NCBI RefSeq assembly: GCF_023540835.1
Contig: NZ_JALKCU010000005.1
Coordinates: forward strand, 1 to 64,000
Source of the DNA: Marivivens geojensis
GTDB lineage: Bacteria > Pseudomonadota > Alphaproteobacteria > Rhodobacterales > Rhodobacteraceae
Length of the DNA stretch: 64,000 nt
Direction: 5' to 3'
Below the pieces are notes generated by a model, which worked only from the letters and a program-made list of their open reading frames with translations, made no database searches and was not told the DNA's origin. Below are positions 26,648-35,278 of this stretch, one piece after another. The first letter of the stretch is position 1; every line of letters starts with the position of its first letter. The position numbers and the translations under genes are program-made.

Positions 26648-28438
26648 TCAGAGAATCTGGTCATAGCCAAAGTTGCACGCGAGCAGGATATCGGTGGGCT
26701 GGTAGAGTTCATTCTGTCTTCGCCGCCTTCCCGCTTCCGAGATGAGGTGTAGGTTCTTCTTCGCACGGGAACAAATAACGTAGAGGAGCTTGTTTGCAGC
26801 CGCGACCTTGTCTTCCTCGTTGAAGTGCGGGACCATGCCTTCCAGCAGGCCGAACGCGATCACTGCCTCGAATTCGGCCCCCTTTACACCGTGGATCGTT
26901 GAAACGGTAACCCCAGTCTTTTCATCGAAAACTTTCCGGAACATGGCGACCTCCGCGATCGCGGTAGCACCGTCCTCGACGAGCCGGTCCAGCCTTCGCT
27001 TCGATCCTTCGACGAACGCCTCATAATGTTCAGTTAGCATTGGGGAGCTGTTGCGATCGATGCCGAGGGCGGCAAAAAGTGCATCGAAGCATTCGAGCAG
27101 ATACTTCAGACCGTCAGTTTCGGCGGAGGAGATGGCATTCGAAGTGCGGAGCAGGCTTTTCCTCGTCATCGCAGCAGTGTTGACGCCGGCCAAGTCGAGC
27201 GCAGCGATGACTTCACCGGCCCAGCGGCTGCGCCGGATGTAGAGTTGCGGCGAAGCCTCAGTCAGGATGATCCGAGAGAGCTTGTACCAGAAATTGTCGA
27301 TATCGCGGGCAAAGGGCACCATTCCGGGGCCAGAAAAGCTGTAATCTGGCAACGCGGCCACAAGCTGGCGCGTCATGCCTGCAAGCGGTAACCATTGCGG
27401 CCCTACGATGCAAACCTCGCCTGGCATGATCCCCAAGGTCTCGACGTTGTAGCGTATCAGCCGCACGACCTCGTCAACAAGCTCAGAGTGATGAGTCGCA
27501 AAATCGTAGGAGATCGCGCTCTTGTAGGCTTTGTACTTTCCGCCCGCGCTGATCTTCGAGGTGAGCTGGTTGTAGTTCTCGAAGTAGGTGACGATGCGAT
27601 CGGACGAGCGGTAGTTCACCGATAGGTCCATCTCGGTAAAACTGACTCCGCTGAGAGCGGAGAATTCGGCAGGCGTGATCGCATAGCCGCCGAGCGAGCC
27701 ATATATCGCCTGATTGGGATCGCCGACGATGAAGGCATTTGCCTTGCCATTCGATGCCTTTAGGATAGCGCCGATTATCGCGTACTGAATCTCTTTGGTA
27801 TCTTGATATTCATCGACCAGAACCGTTGCGAAGATCGATCCAAGCAAAATCCCGATCGAGGGAATATCGCGAACCAGCTGAAAAGCGTAGTCGAGGATCA
27901 TTTCGAAATCGACCTGTCGATTAGCGCGTAGCTCTGCCCAATATTGCTGAAGCAGTGCCTCGACCTTCGCACGCTTCCAGTCAGGGCAAGAGATGACATA
28001 GCCAGCGGACGTGAAATGATGGCCGCAGTCGAAGATGCGCAAGCCTCCACCATGCTGACGGCATAGCAGATCGAGGGCGCGCTCGGTGTCATGCGCGTTG
28101 ATCACTCGAAATCCATGTTTCAGCTCGGGGTGATAGATGGCGTAGGGGCGCAAGATCCATTCGAGGCAAAAGGAATGGATCGTACCGATCCAGAGCTGGC
28201 TGGTCTCGACGCCGAGCTGTTCGATCCGTTCTTGAATTTCATCGGCGGCGCGATGGGTGTAGGTGATTGCGACCACACGCTGCTTATCGGAGGTGAGCAA
28301 AGACAGTTCGCGCGCGATCTTGTAAATCAGCGTACGGGTTTTGCCGCTCCCTGGACAAGCGCTGAGGAACACGCTGCCGGGCTGCTCGATCGCCTTGACC
28401 TGGTCCGCATTCAGGTCGTCCGCATTCCATACGAACAT
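26648..28438 (-). CDS. gajB: UvrD-like helicase, Gabija GajB-like
   Basis: A 596-residue SF1 helicase: Q-like start LNADQVKAIEQP, Walker A ACPGSGKTRT (about 27-36), ITYTHRAADEI (Ia), GTIHSF, Walker B VLVDEYQDTKEIQ (about 208), GDPNQAIYGSLGG (III), SVNYRSS (IV), TVSTIHGVKGAEF (V) and LLYVICSRAKKNL (VI, about 553). Gabija pairs an OLD-type nuclease (GajA) with a UvrD-like helicase (GajB) to block phage; here the helicase start and the OLD gene's stop share one base, in the GajA-GajB order. It is longer than the roughly 500-residue reference GajB. Assignment is by domain pair and order. Confidence 0.8.
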   Translation of the reverse strand: MFVWNADDLNADQVKAIEQPGSVFLSACPGSGKTRTLIYKIARELSLLTSDKQRVVAITYTHRAADEIQERIEQLGVETSQLWIGTIHSFCLEWILRPYAIYHPELKHGFRVINAHDTERALDLLCRQHGGGLRIFDCGHHFTSAGYVISCPDWKRAKVEALLQQYWAELRANRQVDFEMILDYAFQLVRDIPSIGILLGSIFATVLVDEYQDTKEIQYAIIGAILKASNGKANAFIVGDPNQAIYGSLGGYAITPAEFSALSGVSFTEMDLSVNYRSSDRIVTYFENYNQLTSKISAGGKYKAYKSAISYDFATHHSELVDEVVRLIRYNVETLGIMPGEVCIVGPQWLPLAGMTRQLVAALPDYSFSGPGMVPFARDIDNFWYKLSRIILTEASPQLYIRRSRWAGEVIAALDLAGVNTAAMTRKSLLRTSNAISSAETDGLKYLLECFDALFAALGIDRNSSPMLTEHYEAFVEGSKRRLDRLVEDGATAIAEVAMFRKVFDEKTGVTVSTIHGVKGAEFEAVIAFGLLEGMVPHFNEEDKVAAANKLLYVICSRAKKNLHLISEAGRRRRQNELYQPTDILLACNFGYDQIL

Positions 28439-30573
28439 CAGAGTGTCGCTAGGATGGTGTTGATGCGGTCACCGGGAAATGTTTTGAGCATCTCGGCACG
28501 CACCGTATCAAAATCGATCTCGCCGCGGCGAAAGCGCCCGACATGGTCGCGCATGGCGTCAATTTGCCACTGGGAAACCAGCCCGGAATCAAGCTGCACC
28601 TTCAGCCGATGCGCGAAAATGCTTGCCAGCGTTTCGACGGAGATCGGTCGGTGTGCGCTGAACAGGGCGGACAGCAGATAATCGGGAAGGTGGACATCTG
28701 GGGTGATGGCCTTACCGAGAATGATAACGAACCAGCCCTTGCCGACATGCTTGGCTATCGTGAGCACGCGCGTACCGTAGCGGGCAATGTCGCCGGATTC
28801 GAGGTCCGCCTTGGCCTGGGCGATAGTTGCGGCGTCGCTGTAGACGTCGTTGAGGATGGACACGACGGCATCGCTGTTGCCAGCCAGGATAAAGTCGACC
28901 TCGAAGGTATGCTGCGCAAAATGGGCAGTCAGCCAAGCATTACCGTGACAGAAGGTACTGAGCCGGCTGAACCGAGCCGCGCCGGATGTTTGCGAACCAA
29001 GTGCCTTCTTTTTCGCCTTGATCTCGGCATCGCTATCGAGGGGATCAGGCGTCAGGTCAATGAATGCGCGATCAAGGTCAGTGATGATCGCGCAGTTCTT
29101 GCGGATGCGCAGGTCGTGGAATAGCACCCCAACATTCTCGAAGCCGGTGCTGCGGATATTGATCAGGCTGATGCCGAGCTCATCTAGACTGAGCCCGAAC
29201 ACCTGCTTGACCAGGATCGGGACTAGAATCTCCTCGGTATCACCTTCGACCAGCAGCACGCTCCTCGCGAAAAGCAAATTGCTGCGCACAGCGTCGAGAT
29301 AACGCTGGATATTGCCGATCTGGCTAGGATCTAGGCCGGCTGCGGGCTGAAAGACTTCACAGACGCCTTCATTGCGCCCGAGGATGTTTATGTTTTCGAC
29401 GTTGCTGACTTCTGAAATGTGTGTCGAATGCGTCGAGTAAATGATTTGCGTGTCGTCATAGTTCAGGCGATCAAACAGAGTCTTCTGAATATGGGTGTGG
29501 ATGTGTGCCTCTGGTTCTTCGATGATGAGGAAATTGGCGAAGGTCTGCTTGACCTTCTGATATTTGAATTCGAGCAGCTTGAGCGTCAAATAGATGAGGT
29601 TCGCGCCACCGAGACTCAGCTCATGAATCCCACCCTCATAGCCGACCTCGGACTCGCCGACAAAAAGCTTTAGCGACTGGAACAGGCGATCAGCTTCATC
29701 GGACAGGTCAGACCTGATCGATAGAGATTTCGGCGAATAGGTTTCGCCAGCCGCGTCGGTGATGGTGTCACGGATATCCGTGCGGATGGCACGTACATCG
29801 TCAAGACCTTCTATCGCATTGTTAAGATTGGACACCAAATCACTGATCGGGGCGAAGGCTGTGGGGTTGATCTCACCGCTCTTCCCTTTGAGCAGCGTCA
29901 GCAGAGGATTTGTACGGTTGTTTTGGAACTCGGCCACGACATCGCGGAGCGCTTGGACGAAGGTGAAGCCTATTTCGCGCGAGATAGAGAACATACCGGG
30001 GACGATCCCGCCGATATCCGGAGGGGTGAGTTCGGTCGGAAAGGTGACCGTGTCAAAGTCGCCAACAAGTGATCTGTATGTATTTGGGTCGCCAAAATCG
30101 GCGCTGCTCCTTCCGGTAAAGATCGTCTCGTAATCCGAAATGCTCATCTCGCTGCGAAGTGCCGCCAAGCCTGCATGATCTCCGGCAACGAGCTCACCGA
30201 GCTTCTGCCGAATTACAGCCTTTGGACGAAAAATCAGATTGTATGTCGCCCGATCGACAGTAGCGGCGGTGATGTTGCCGGCTCCGTGCAAGAACAACGA
30301 CTGGACCGTCTCGTCCTGCGAGACATCGGTAAATTCGAGGCTGATGATTATCCAGTGCCCGCGCCACTCACCGATGCCGCGATGGAAGTCGCGTTCGTCA
30401 AGGCGGTGGGCCATGCGGAGCAAATTATCGTCAAGCAGCAGCCGGATCGCGCGAAACAAATTCGTCTTGCCCGACCCGTTCTCGCCTATGATTGTGTTTA
30501 CGCCTCTTTCGAACTTCACGGTCGCGCGGGCAAAGTTTCGGTAATTGACCAGCTGAAGTCTTGATATATGCAT
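28438..30573 (-). CDS. gajA: OLD-family ATPase/TOPRIM nuclease, Gabija GajA-like
   Basis: A 711-residue protein. The ABC/SMC-like ATPase half has Walker A GENGSGKTN (30-38), signature LSLGGANLIYLTLKLLEF (about 325) and Walker B FLIIEEPEAHIHTHIQ (about 353), followed by the STHS switch. The TOPRIM half has VLLVEGDTEEILVPIL (about 441) and the acidic CAIITDLDRAF (about 495). This is the domain order of OLD nucleases and GajA. Reference GajA has about 580 residues; the extra length lies after the TOPRIM core. The next gene is a UvrD-like helicase, starting one base before this stop. A free OLD nuclease pair of another type is the alternative. Confidence 0.82.
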   Translation of the reverse strand: MHISRLQLVNYRNFARATVKFERGVNTIIGENGSGKTNLFRAIRLLLDDNLLRMAHRLDERDFHRGIGEWRGHWIIISLEFTDVSQDETVQSLFLHGAGNITAATVDRATYNLIFRPKAVIRQKLGELVAGDHAGLAALRSEMSISDYETIFTGRSSADFGDPNTYRSLVGDFDTVTFPTELTPPDIGGIVPGMFSISREIGFTFVQALRDVVAEFQNNRTNPLLTLLKGKSGEINPTAFAPISDLVSNLNNAIEGLDDVRAIRTDIRDTITDAAGETYSPKSLSIRSDLSDEADRLFQSLKLFVGESEVGYEGGIHELSLGGANLIYLTLKLLEFKYQKVKQTFANFLIIEEPEAHIHTHIQKTLFDRLNYDDTQIIYSTHSTHISEVSNVENINILGRNEGVCEVFQPAAGLDPSQIGNIQRYLDAVRSNLLFARSVLLVEGDTEEILVPILVKQVFGLSLDELGISLINIRSTGFENVGVLFHDLRIRKNCAIITDLDRAFIDLTPDPLDSDAEIKAKKKALGSQTSGAARFSRLSTFCHGNAWLTAHFAQHTFEVDFILAGNSDAVVSILNDVYSDAATIAQAKADLESGDIARYGTRVLTIAKHVGKGWFVIILGKAITPDVHLPDYLLSALFSAHRPISVETLASIFAHRLKVQLDSGLVSQWQIDAMRDHVGRFRRGEIDFDTVRAEMLKTFPGDRINTILATL

Positions 30574-31306
30574 GCATCCCCCGGACTGAAATTTATGTTG
30601 TGACTAGGTGCAATCGGAAAAGTTGTTGGTCGACGGTATTGGCGAAAGATGCTGATAACAGGTTGCGCTCGCAGCCCCACCTTAAGGTAGATATGTTGTC
30701 GTAAGATACACTATATGATTGTTAAGGCGAGAAATAGACAGCAAATTGGGGCTGCCGTCGGGAGTGTTTAGCGGGATGTGTAGGACCCGAAAGCCCTTCA
30801 TAGGTCAATCCTCCACCGCCCCTGTGAAGTCGGCAAATTCCGATAGACGACCCTAAGCGGGGAGGCTGAAGGTTGTTCTCTGCACCCGAAGTGAATGTCC
30901 GCTACGCAACTACTTCTGCGACTGCAATGCTGCGGTACAGTCAGTCCGATTACCGCCCGAACCTGAAGGCGCGGGCATTCGATGCAGTTGCAGAATGAAT
31001 GTCTTGAACGGGCTGGGAGCGGTCATTTCTCTCATCGTGATCAAGAGGCAGCTATAGGCCGCAACATCTCATTGTAGAACTGCTTCACACAGGGCATGAT
31101 AGTGCAGGTAGGTTACAAAGCGTGCGAACCCCCGCAACCAAAAAAAATTCTGCAAAAATATCATCAACCGGTAACCCCAAATAAGGGAACCGTGGCGTTG
31201 GGAAAGAAACACCCATAACCATTGTACCGGCACTGCTCACTGTCGACTTACACATTTGTCTATTGCGGTTTCCAATTCGATCCGGCTTGTGCCTTTTGGG
31301 ATGGAG
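30574..31306. other. Right end of element B, no gene seen
   Basis: About 730 bp upstream of the Gabija-like operon without a credible coding frame. The first part must hold that operon's leftward promoter. At 31108-31150 it contains a degraded copy of the tRNA-fMet 3' end, marked separately, after which chromosomal sequence with IS debris begins. Confidence 0.55.
31108..31150 (+). repeat. Degenerate third copy of the tRNA-fMet 3' end (right end of element B)
   Basis: GTAGGTT (31108-31114) is followed after 14 nt by a 22-bp stretch at 31129-31150 identical to positions 100-121: the last acceptor-stem bases, CCA, the A8 run and TTC. The T-arm between them is not conserved. It fits the far attachment site of an element that entered at the tRNA end, most simply element B, since serine recombinases need little core identity. 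Confidence 0.65.
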
Positions 31307-32314
31307 TGACCTTCCACTGAACTTTCATCCAGCCGCGACCGGGGTCAGGTAGTCTAATGCCGAATACGGGCGTTCGGTGTTGTAGTCGGCGGCCCAAGCG
31401 GTGATGCCGGCGCGTGTGTGGGCCAGGTTGCGAAACATGGTCTCGTCGAGCAATTCATCCCGCTTCCGTCCGTTGAAGCTTTCCACGAAGCCATTGTGCA
31501 TCGGCTTGCTCGGCGTGACATAGTGCCATTCACCCCTTTTCTGGGAACACCACCGCAGGATGGCGTTCTAAGTCAGGTCTGTCCCATTGTCAGAGACAAT
31601 CATCCCCGGCTTTCCGCGTCACTCGATCCGAGCCGTCAGCCCGCGCGCCACCCGACGTCCCGAGATCTAGGTGTCCGGGATCGCCGCCATGCACTCACGC
31701 GTGACGTAGTAGGTCACGTTGAGCACCGTCAACTCTTCGTCGCGGTTGAGCCGATAGATCCTGTTGATCCCTGAAGGCTCTCACTCGCGGCGCAGTAGCA
31801 CGAAGAGCCGCCGGTAGCCGACCGCCGATTCATTAGCCAGCTCCCGCAACCGACCACGCAGCTCTGTATTAGGCGCACGCTGCGACTGGTAGCGGACCAT
31901 CTTGCGATCCGGCACGCCGGCCGTTCTGAGAGCCCGAAACGGGCCTTCAGATACGCGACCGTTTCGCGCCTCACGGCAGGCGTCACCATTTTTTTTGAAA
32001 CCAGTTCCTTCATCGCGGCAAGATCAAGCCTTTGCTCGGTCAGCAGCGTCTTGAGCTTCTCATTTTCACCCTTCGGCGCCTTCAGCCGCTTGGCATCCGA
32101 CACCGTCATGTCACCGTACTTGGCCCCCCAGTTATAGAAGGTGCCTTCAAACATGCTGTGCTTGCGGCACAGGTCCGCGTACGTCGCACCCGCCTCGTGT
32201 TCCGTCAGGAACCCGATGATCTGTTCGTCCGTGAAACTCGTTCGCTTCATGGTCCGTCCTCAAGTTGGGCCGGACTCTAATCGACGCTGGAGGAAAAAAT
32301 TCCGTGGGAGGTCA
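31307..32314 (-). mobile_element. Decayed IS3-family insertion sequence
   Basis: The ends form imperfect inverted repeats: TGACCTTCCACTGAACTTT (from 31307) and, read from 32314 leftward, TGACCTCCCACGGAATTTT. Total length is about 1.0 kb, shorter than the usual 1.2 kb because the middle of orfB is missing. The transposase reading frames are broken (next entry), so it cannot move by itself. It sits between the end of element B and a truncated signalling gene. Confidence 0.82.
31328..32250 (-). pseudogene. IS3-family transposase (orfA + broken orfB)
   Basis: OrfA begins at ATG 32250 with the HTH region MKRTSFTDEQIIGFLTEHEA, YADLCRKHSMFEGTFYNWGA. OrfB pieces follow in another frame: GINRIYRLNRDEEL, then after an internal deletion VTRECMAAIPDT, MIVSDNG (second catalytic Asp region), [19 protein letters not shown] (catalytic Glu region) and [20 protein letters not shown] to the end. 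At least three in-frame stops (near DT, IE and DLT) and loss of the stretch with the first Asp make it inactive. Confidence 0.85.
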
Positions 32315-32755
32315 CTTTCAATCCAATGGGTTGAGGAAATTGAACCTCATTCCGAATGCACCGGTGAGAACTCAGAACCGCTTCGTAAGGGGTTCGGTTC
32401 GATTGTTATTCAATCGACCATCCAATTGCAGCTCCGCGGAAAACTCGAACGCACGCTAACGGCCCAAGGAATTCTATACGGATGTTCAGTTCAAGGTCCG
32501 TTTACGGCGGTCGATGAGACGTTGGATAGTCTCAGTGAAGAACGCCCTGACGTTGGTCTGCTTGATATCAATCTCTACCAAGAGTTTTCTTATCCTGTGG
32601 CCGAGCGTTTGAATGAAATGGGCATCCCATTCGCGTTTTTCACCGCTTACGATGATAACACGCTTCCAGACGTATTCGTCGGTCGACCGATCATCCCGAA
32701 AAATGATCGGCGTGATGATATCGTGGCTAAAGTCAAAGGCCTTCTGAGGGCCTGA
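32315..32755 (+). pseudogene. 3' remnant of a HWE-type histidine kinase/receiver gene
   Basis: The frame runs out of the IS end into a stretch matching the last part of a HWE-family kinase ATPase domain (KGFGSIVIQSTIQLQLRGKL). It then joins directly to the second half of a receiver domain: GPFTAVDETLDSL, the phospho-Asp strand VGLLDINL, FAFFTAYD and PIIPKN. The receiver's first strands and the kinase's front are missing, so there has been an internal deletion as well as truncation by the IS. No start codon belongs to it. Not likely to be functional. Confidence 0.72.
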
Positions 32756-32831
32756 ACTCAATTGTTGTTCTTTTAACTTGCTCAAGTTTTCTTACAGTTG
32801 GACTGTGGTCGCAGACTAAAAGGAAACAGCC

Positions 32832-34514
32832 ATGACCATTGTTGAGACATCAATTCGCGGCCTTGCCCAAATGCTGGATGAGGGCGAGGTGACGGCTGTT
32901 TCGCTGGTCAAAGAGTGTTTGGACCGTATTCAACGCTATGATCGGTCTGGGCCTTGTTTGAATGCTGTGCCTGTTTTGAATCCTACTGCGATGGAAGAGG
33001 CGAAAGCGTCGGACGCGAGGCGGGCAAAGGGGCATGCATTGGGGCGTTTAGATGGTATTCCCTACACAGCGAAGAACAGCTATCGGGCCAAGGGTCTAAC
33101 GGTCGCCAGCGGATCGCCGGCTTTTGCGGATTTGGTCGCGTCAGACGACGCATTCGCAATTGAACGATTACGCGAGGCGGGGGCGATCTTGATCGGGTTG
33201 ACGAACATGCCGCCGATGGCGAATGGCGGTATGCAGCGGGGCCTCTATGGACGGGCAGAAAGTCCCTATAACCGGAATTACCTGACTGCTGCCTTTGCCT
33301 CTGGTTCGTCGAACGGATCGGGTACTGCGACGGCTTCGAGCTTTGCGGCCTTTGGTTTGGGCGAAGAAACGTGGAGCAGCGGACGCGCACCTGCCGCGAA
33401 TAACGGGTTATGCGCCTATACGCCCAGCCGCGGGGTGATCAGTGTGCGCGGGAACTGGCCTCTCGTTCCGACGATGGATGTCGTGGTACCGCATACGCGG
33501 AGCATGGCGGATATGCTCGATATATTGGATGTCATTGTGGCAGATGATCCGAATACACGGGGCGACCTGTGGCGATCCCAGCCGTGGGTTCACATTCCCA
33601 AGGCATCGGACCATCGGCCAGTGTCATATGCTGACCTGACGAAGGGGGCATCGCTGCAGGGGAAACGTTTTGCCGTGCCTGCGATGTATATCAATCAGGA
33701 CGCCGAGGCTGGATCGAACTCCAAAGGCGGGATCGGCGGACCGACAGGTCAAAAGATCGAGACGCGGGCGTCGATGATCGATCTATTCAACGCGGCGCGC
33801 AGAGTGATTGAAGCCGCAGGCGGGGCCGTTGTTGTGACGGACTTTCCTGTTGTCACAAATTACGAGAGCGACAGGGTAGGGGCGCCATCGATCAAAACGA
33901 GGAACCTGGTCACGCCAGAGTACCTGAGACGTGAGATCATGGATCTCTCGGTTTGGGCGTGGGATGATTTCTTGCGATCGAATAATGACCCAAAGTTAAA
34001 CCGTTTGGCCCAAGTCGACGGCGCCCAGATTTTTCCCCAACCGAAAGGTGCGCTCCCTGATCGATATGTCGGGTTTGACGATGATATCGCCACCTATCCC
34101 GAACACGCGCGGGCACATCCGGTCGAGAGTTTCTTGGACATTCCAGAGCTTGAGGACGGATTCAGGGGGCTTGAGGAGACACGGAAGATCGACCTAGAGG
34201 ACTGGATGGACCGTCAAAACCTAGATGCGGTCATTTTCCCCGCGGTGGCCGATATTGGACCTGCGGATGCCGACGTGAATCCGGTCTCTGCTGATCTGGC
34301 ATGGCGCAATGGGGTCTGGGTCGCCAATGGGAATCTCGCGATCCGTCACTTGGGGATCCCGACGGTAACGGTGCCGATGGGGATGCTTGCGGATATCGGT
34401 ATGCCCGCTGGCCTGACATTCGCGGGGCGAGGATGGGATGATGTGAACCTATTGCAACTGGCTTCCGCGTTTGAACGGACGGGGCAATATCGCGTGCCTC
34501 CTACGCTCGATTGA
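32832..34514 (+). CDS. Amidase-signature-family hydrolase
   Basis: A 560-residue amidase. The catalytic Lys is in PYTAKNS (about 80), the first Ser is in the Gly/Ser loop SGSSNGSGTATASS (about 157-170), and the nucleophile is likely the Ser of GEETWSSGRAPA (about 183). The family hydrolyses linear amides to acid and ammonia or amine. AAGGAAAC lies before the ATG. A C-terminal FPAVADIGPADADVN region matches family ends. It opens a region of nitrogen-compound genes. Its last 14 bases overlap a convergent nitrilase-family gene. Substrate unknown. Confidence 0.85.
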   Translation: MTIVETSIRGLAQMLDEGEVTAVSLVKECLDRIQRYDRSGPCLNAVPVLNPTAMEEAKASDARRAKGHALGRLDGIPYTAKNSYRAKGLTVASGSPAFADLVASDDAFAIERLREAGAILIGLTNMPPMANGGMQRGLYGRAESPYNRNYLTAAFASGSSNGSGTATASSFAAFGLGEETWSSGRAPAANNGLCAYTPSRGVISVRGNWPLVPTMDVVVPHTRSMADMLDILDVIVADDPNTRGDLWRSQPWVHIPKASDHRPVSYADLTKGASLQGKRFAVPAMYINQDAEAGSNSKGGIGGPTGQKIETRASMIDLFNAARRVIEAAGGAVVVTDFPVVTNYESDRVGAPSIKTRNLVTPEYLRREIMDLSVWAWDDFLRSNNDPKLNRLAQVDGAQIFPQPKGALPDRYVGFDDDIATYPEHARAHPVESFLDIPELEDGFRGLEETRKIDLEDWMDRQNLDAVIFPAVADIGPADADVNPVSADLAWRNGVWVANGNLAIRHLGIPTVTVPMGMLADIGMPAGLTFAGRGWDDVNLLQLASAFERTGQYRVPPTLD

Positions 34515-35265
34515 TGTCGCGGTAGTCTTGATGTTGGGTTGAGAGAGGCTGCGCGACCTGCGCGAGATCAGCGATGAGAAGCGAAGGACAGCGGCCCGCT
34601 TGGGCAATGACAGCTCCGTTGCCATCGACGATCACGGACTTGCCGCCGTAGGTGACGTTCCCTTCGGACCCGCAGTAGTTGGCGTATGCAATCACCATCC
34701 CGTTTTCAGCCGCCCGTGCAGGTACCAGCAGGTCAGGGACATTATCAAAGTCGATCGGGTTCGCAGTAGGGATTATCAGGAGGTCCGCACCAAGTTCGCG
34801 GAGCGCCCACGTATGCTGCGCAAATTCGATGTCATAGCAAATCAGCAGGCCAACCTTTGTGCCTGCAACGTCAAAGGTGCAATAACTGTCACCGAACTCA
34901 AACACCGACTTTTCAATAGCACCGAACAGCTGAATTTTACGGTAATGCCCGATCTTTGCGCCGCTCGCGTCATAGGCTGACGCGGTGTTGAAAACCTTCT
35001 CTCCGTCCTTCTCTGCCCAACCGATGACGAGGCCACAAGAGTGCGTCGCGGCAAGTGACGCAAACCGTTGTTCCCATTCGCCACCAGAGGGCTGTGCAAG
35101 CGCGCGGTGAAGGTCGGGTTGATTGTAGCCAGGGATGAAAAGCTCGGGGAAAACGACAATATCTGTGCCAACCGATGACGCTGCTTTGAGCGTATCCTCA
35201 ATCACAGCAAAGGCATGTTCACTTTCTTTGCCGACCGCATGGCCCTGATAAACGCCGATTTTCAC
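34501..35265 (-). CDS. Carbon-nitrogen hydrolase (nitrilase superfamily)
   Basis: A 254-residue enzyme with the Glu-Lys-Cys triad of the superfamily: Glu in VVFPELFIPGYN (about 41), Lys in GHYRKIQLFG (about 109) and Cys in LLICYDIEFAQ (about 143). The length suits the amidase, N-carbamoylase or omega-amidase branches; no amine N-terminal extension is present. It starts 13 bp after the flavin monooxygenase gene on the same strand, so the two should be one operon, and it converges on the amidase. Expected role: hydrolysis of an amide, carbamoyl or nitrile group in a catabolic route. Confidence 0.87.
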   Translation of the reverse strand: MKIGVYQGHAVGKESEHAFAVIEDTLKAASSVGTDIVVFPELFIPGYNQPDLHRALAQPSGGEWEQRFASLAATHSCGLVIGWAEKDGEKVFNTASAYDASGAKIGHYRKIQLFGAIEKSVFEFGDSYCTFDVAGTKVGLLICYDIEFAQHTWALRELGADLLIIPTANPIDFDNVPDLLVPARAAENGMVIAYANYCGSEGNVTYGGKSVIVDGNGAVIAQAGRCPSLLIADLAQVAQPLSTQHQDYRDINRA

Positions 35266-35278
35266 CGATCATGTCCCT

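Noticed and set aside
31418-31774. 118-residue frame on the plus strand
   Set aside because: Lies antisense to the broken IS3 transposase; composition fits a shadow.
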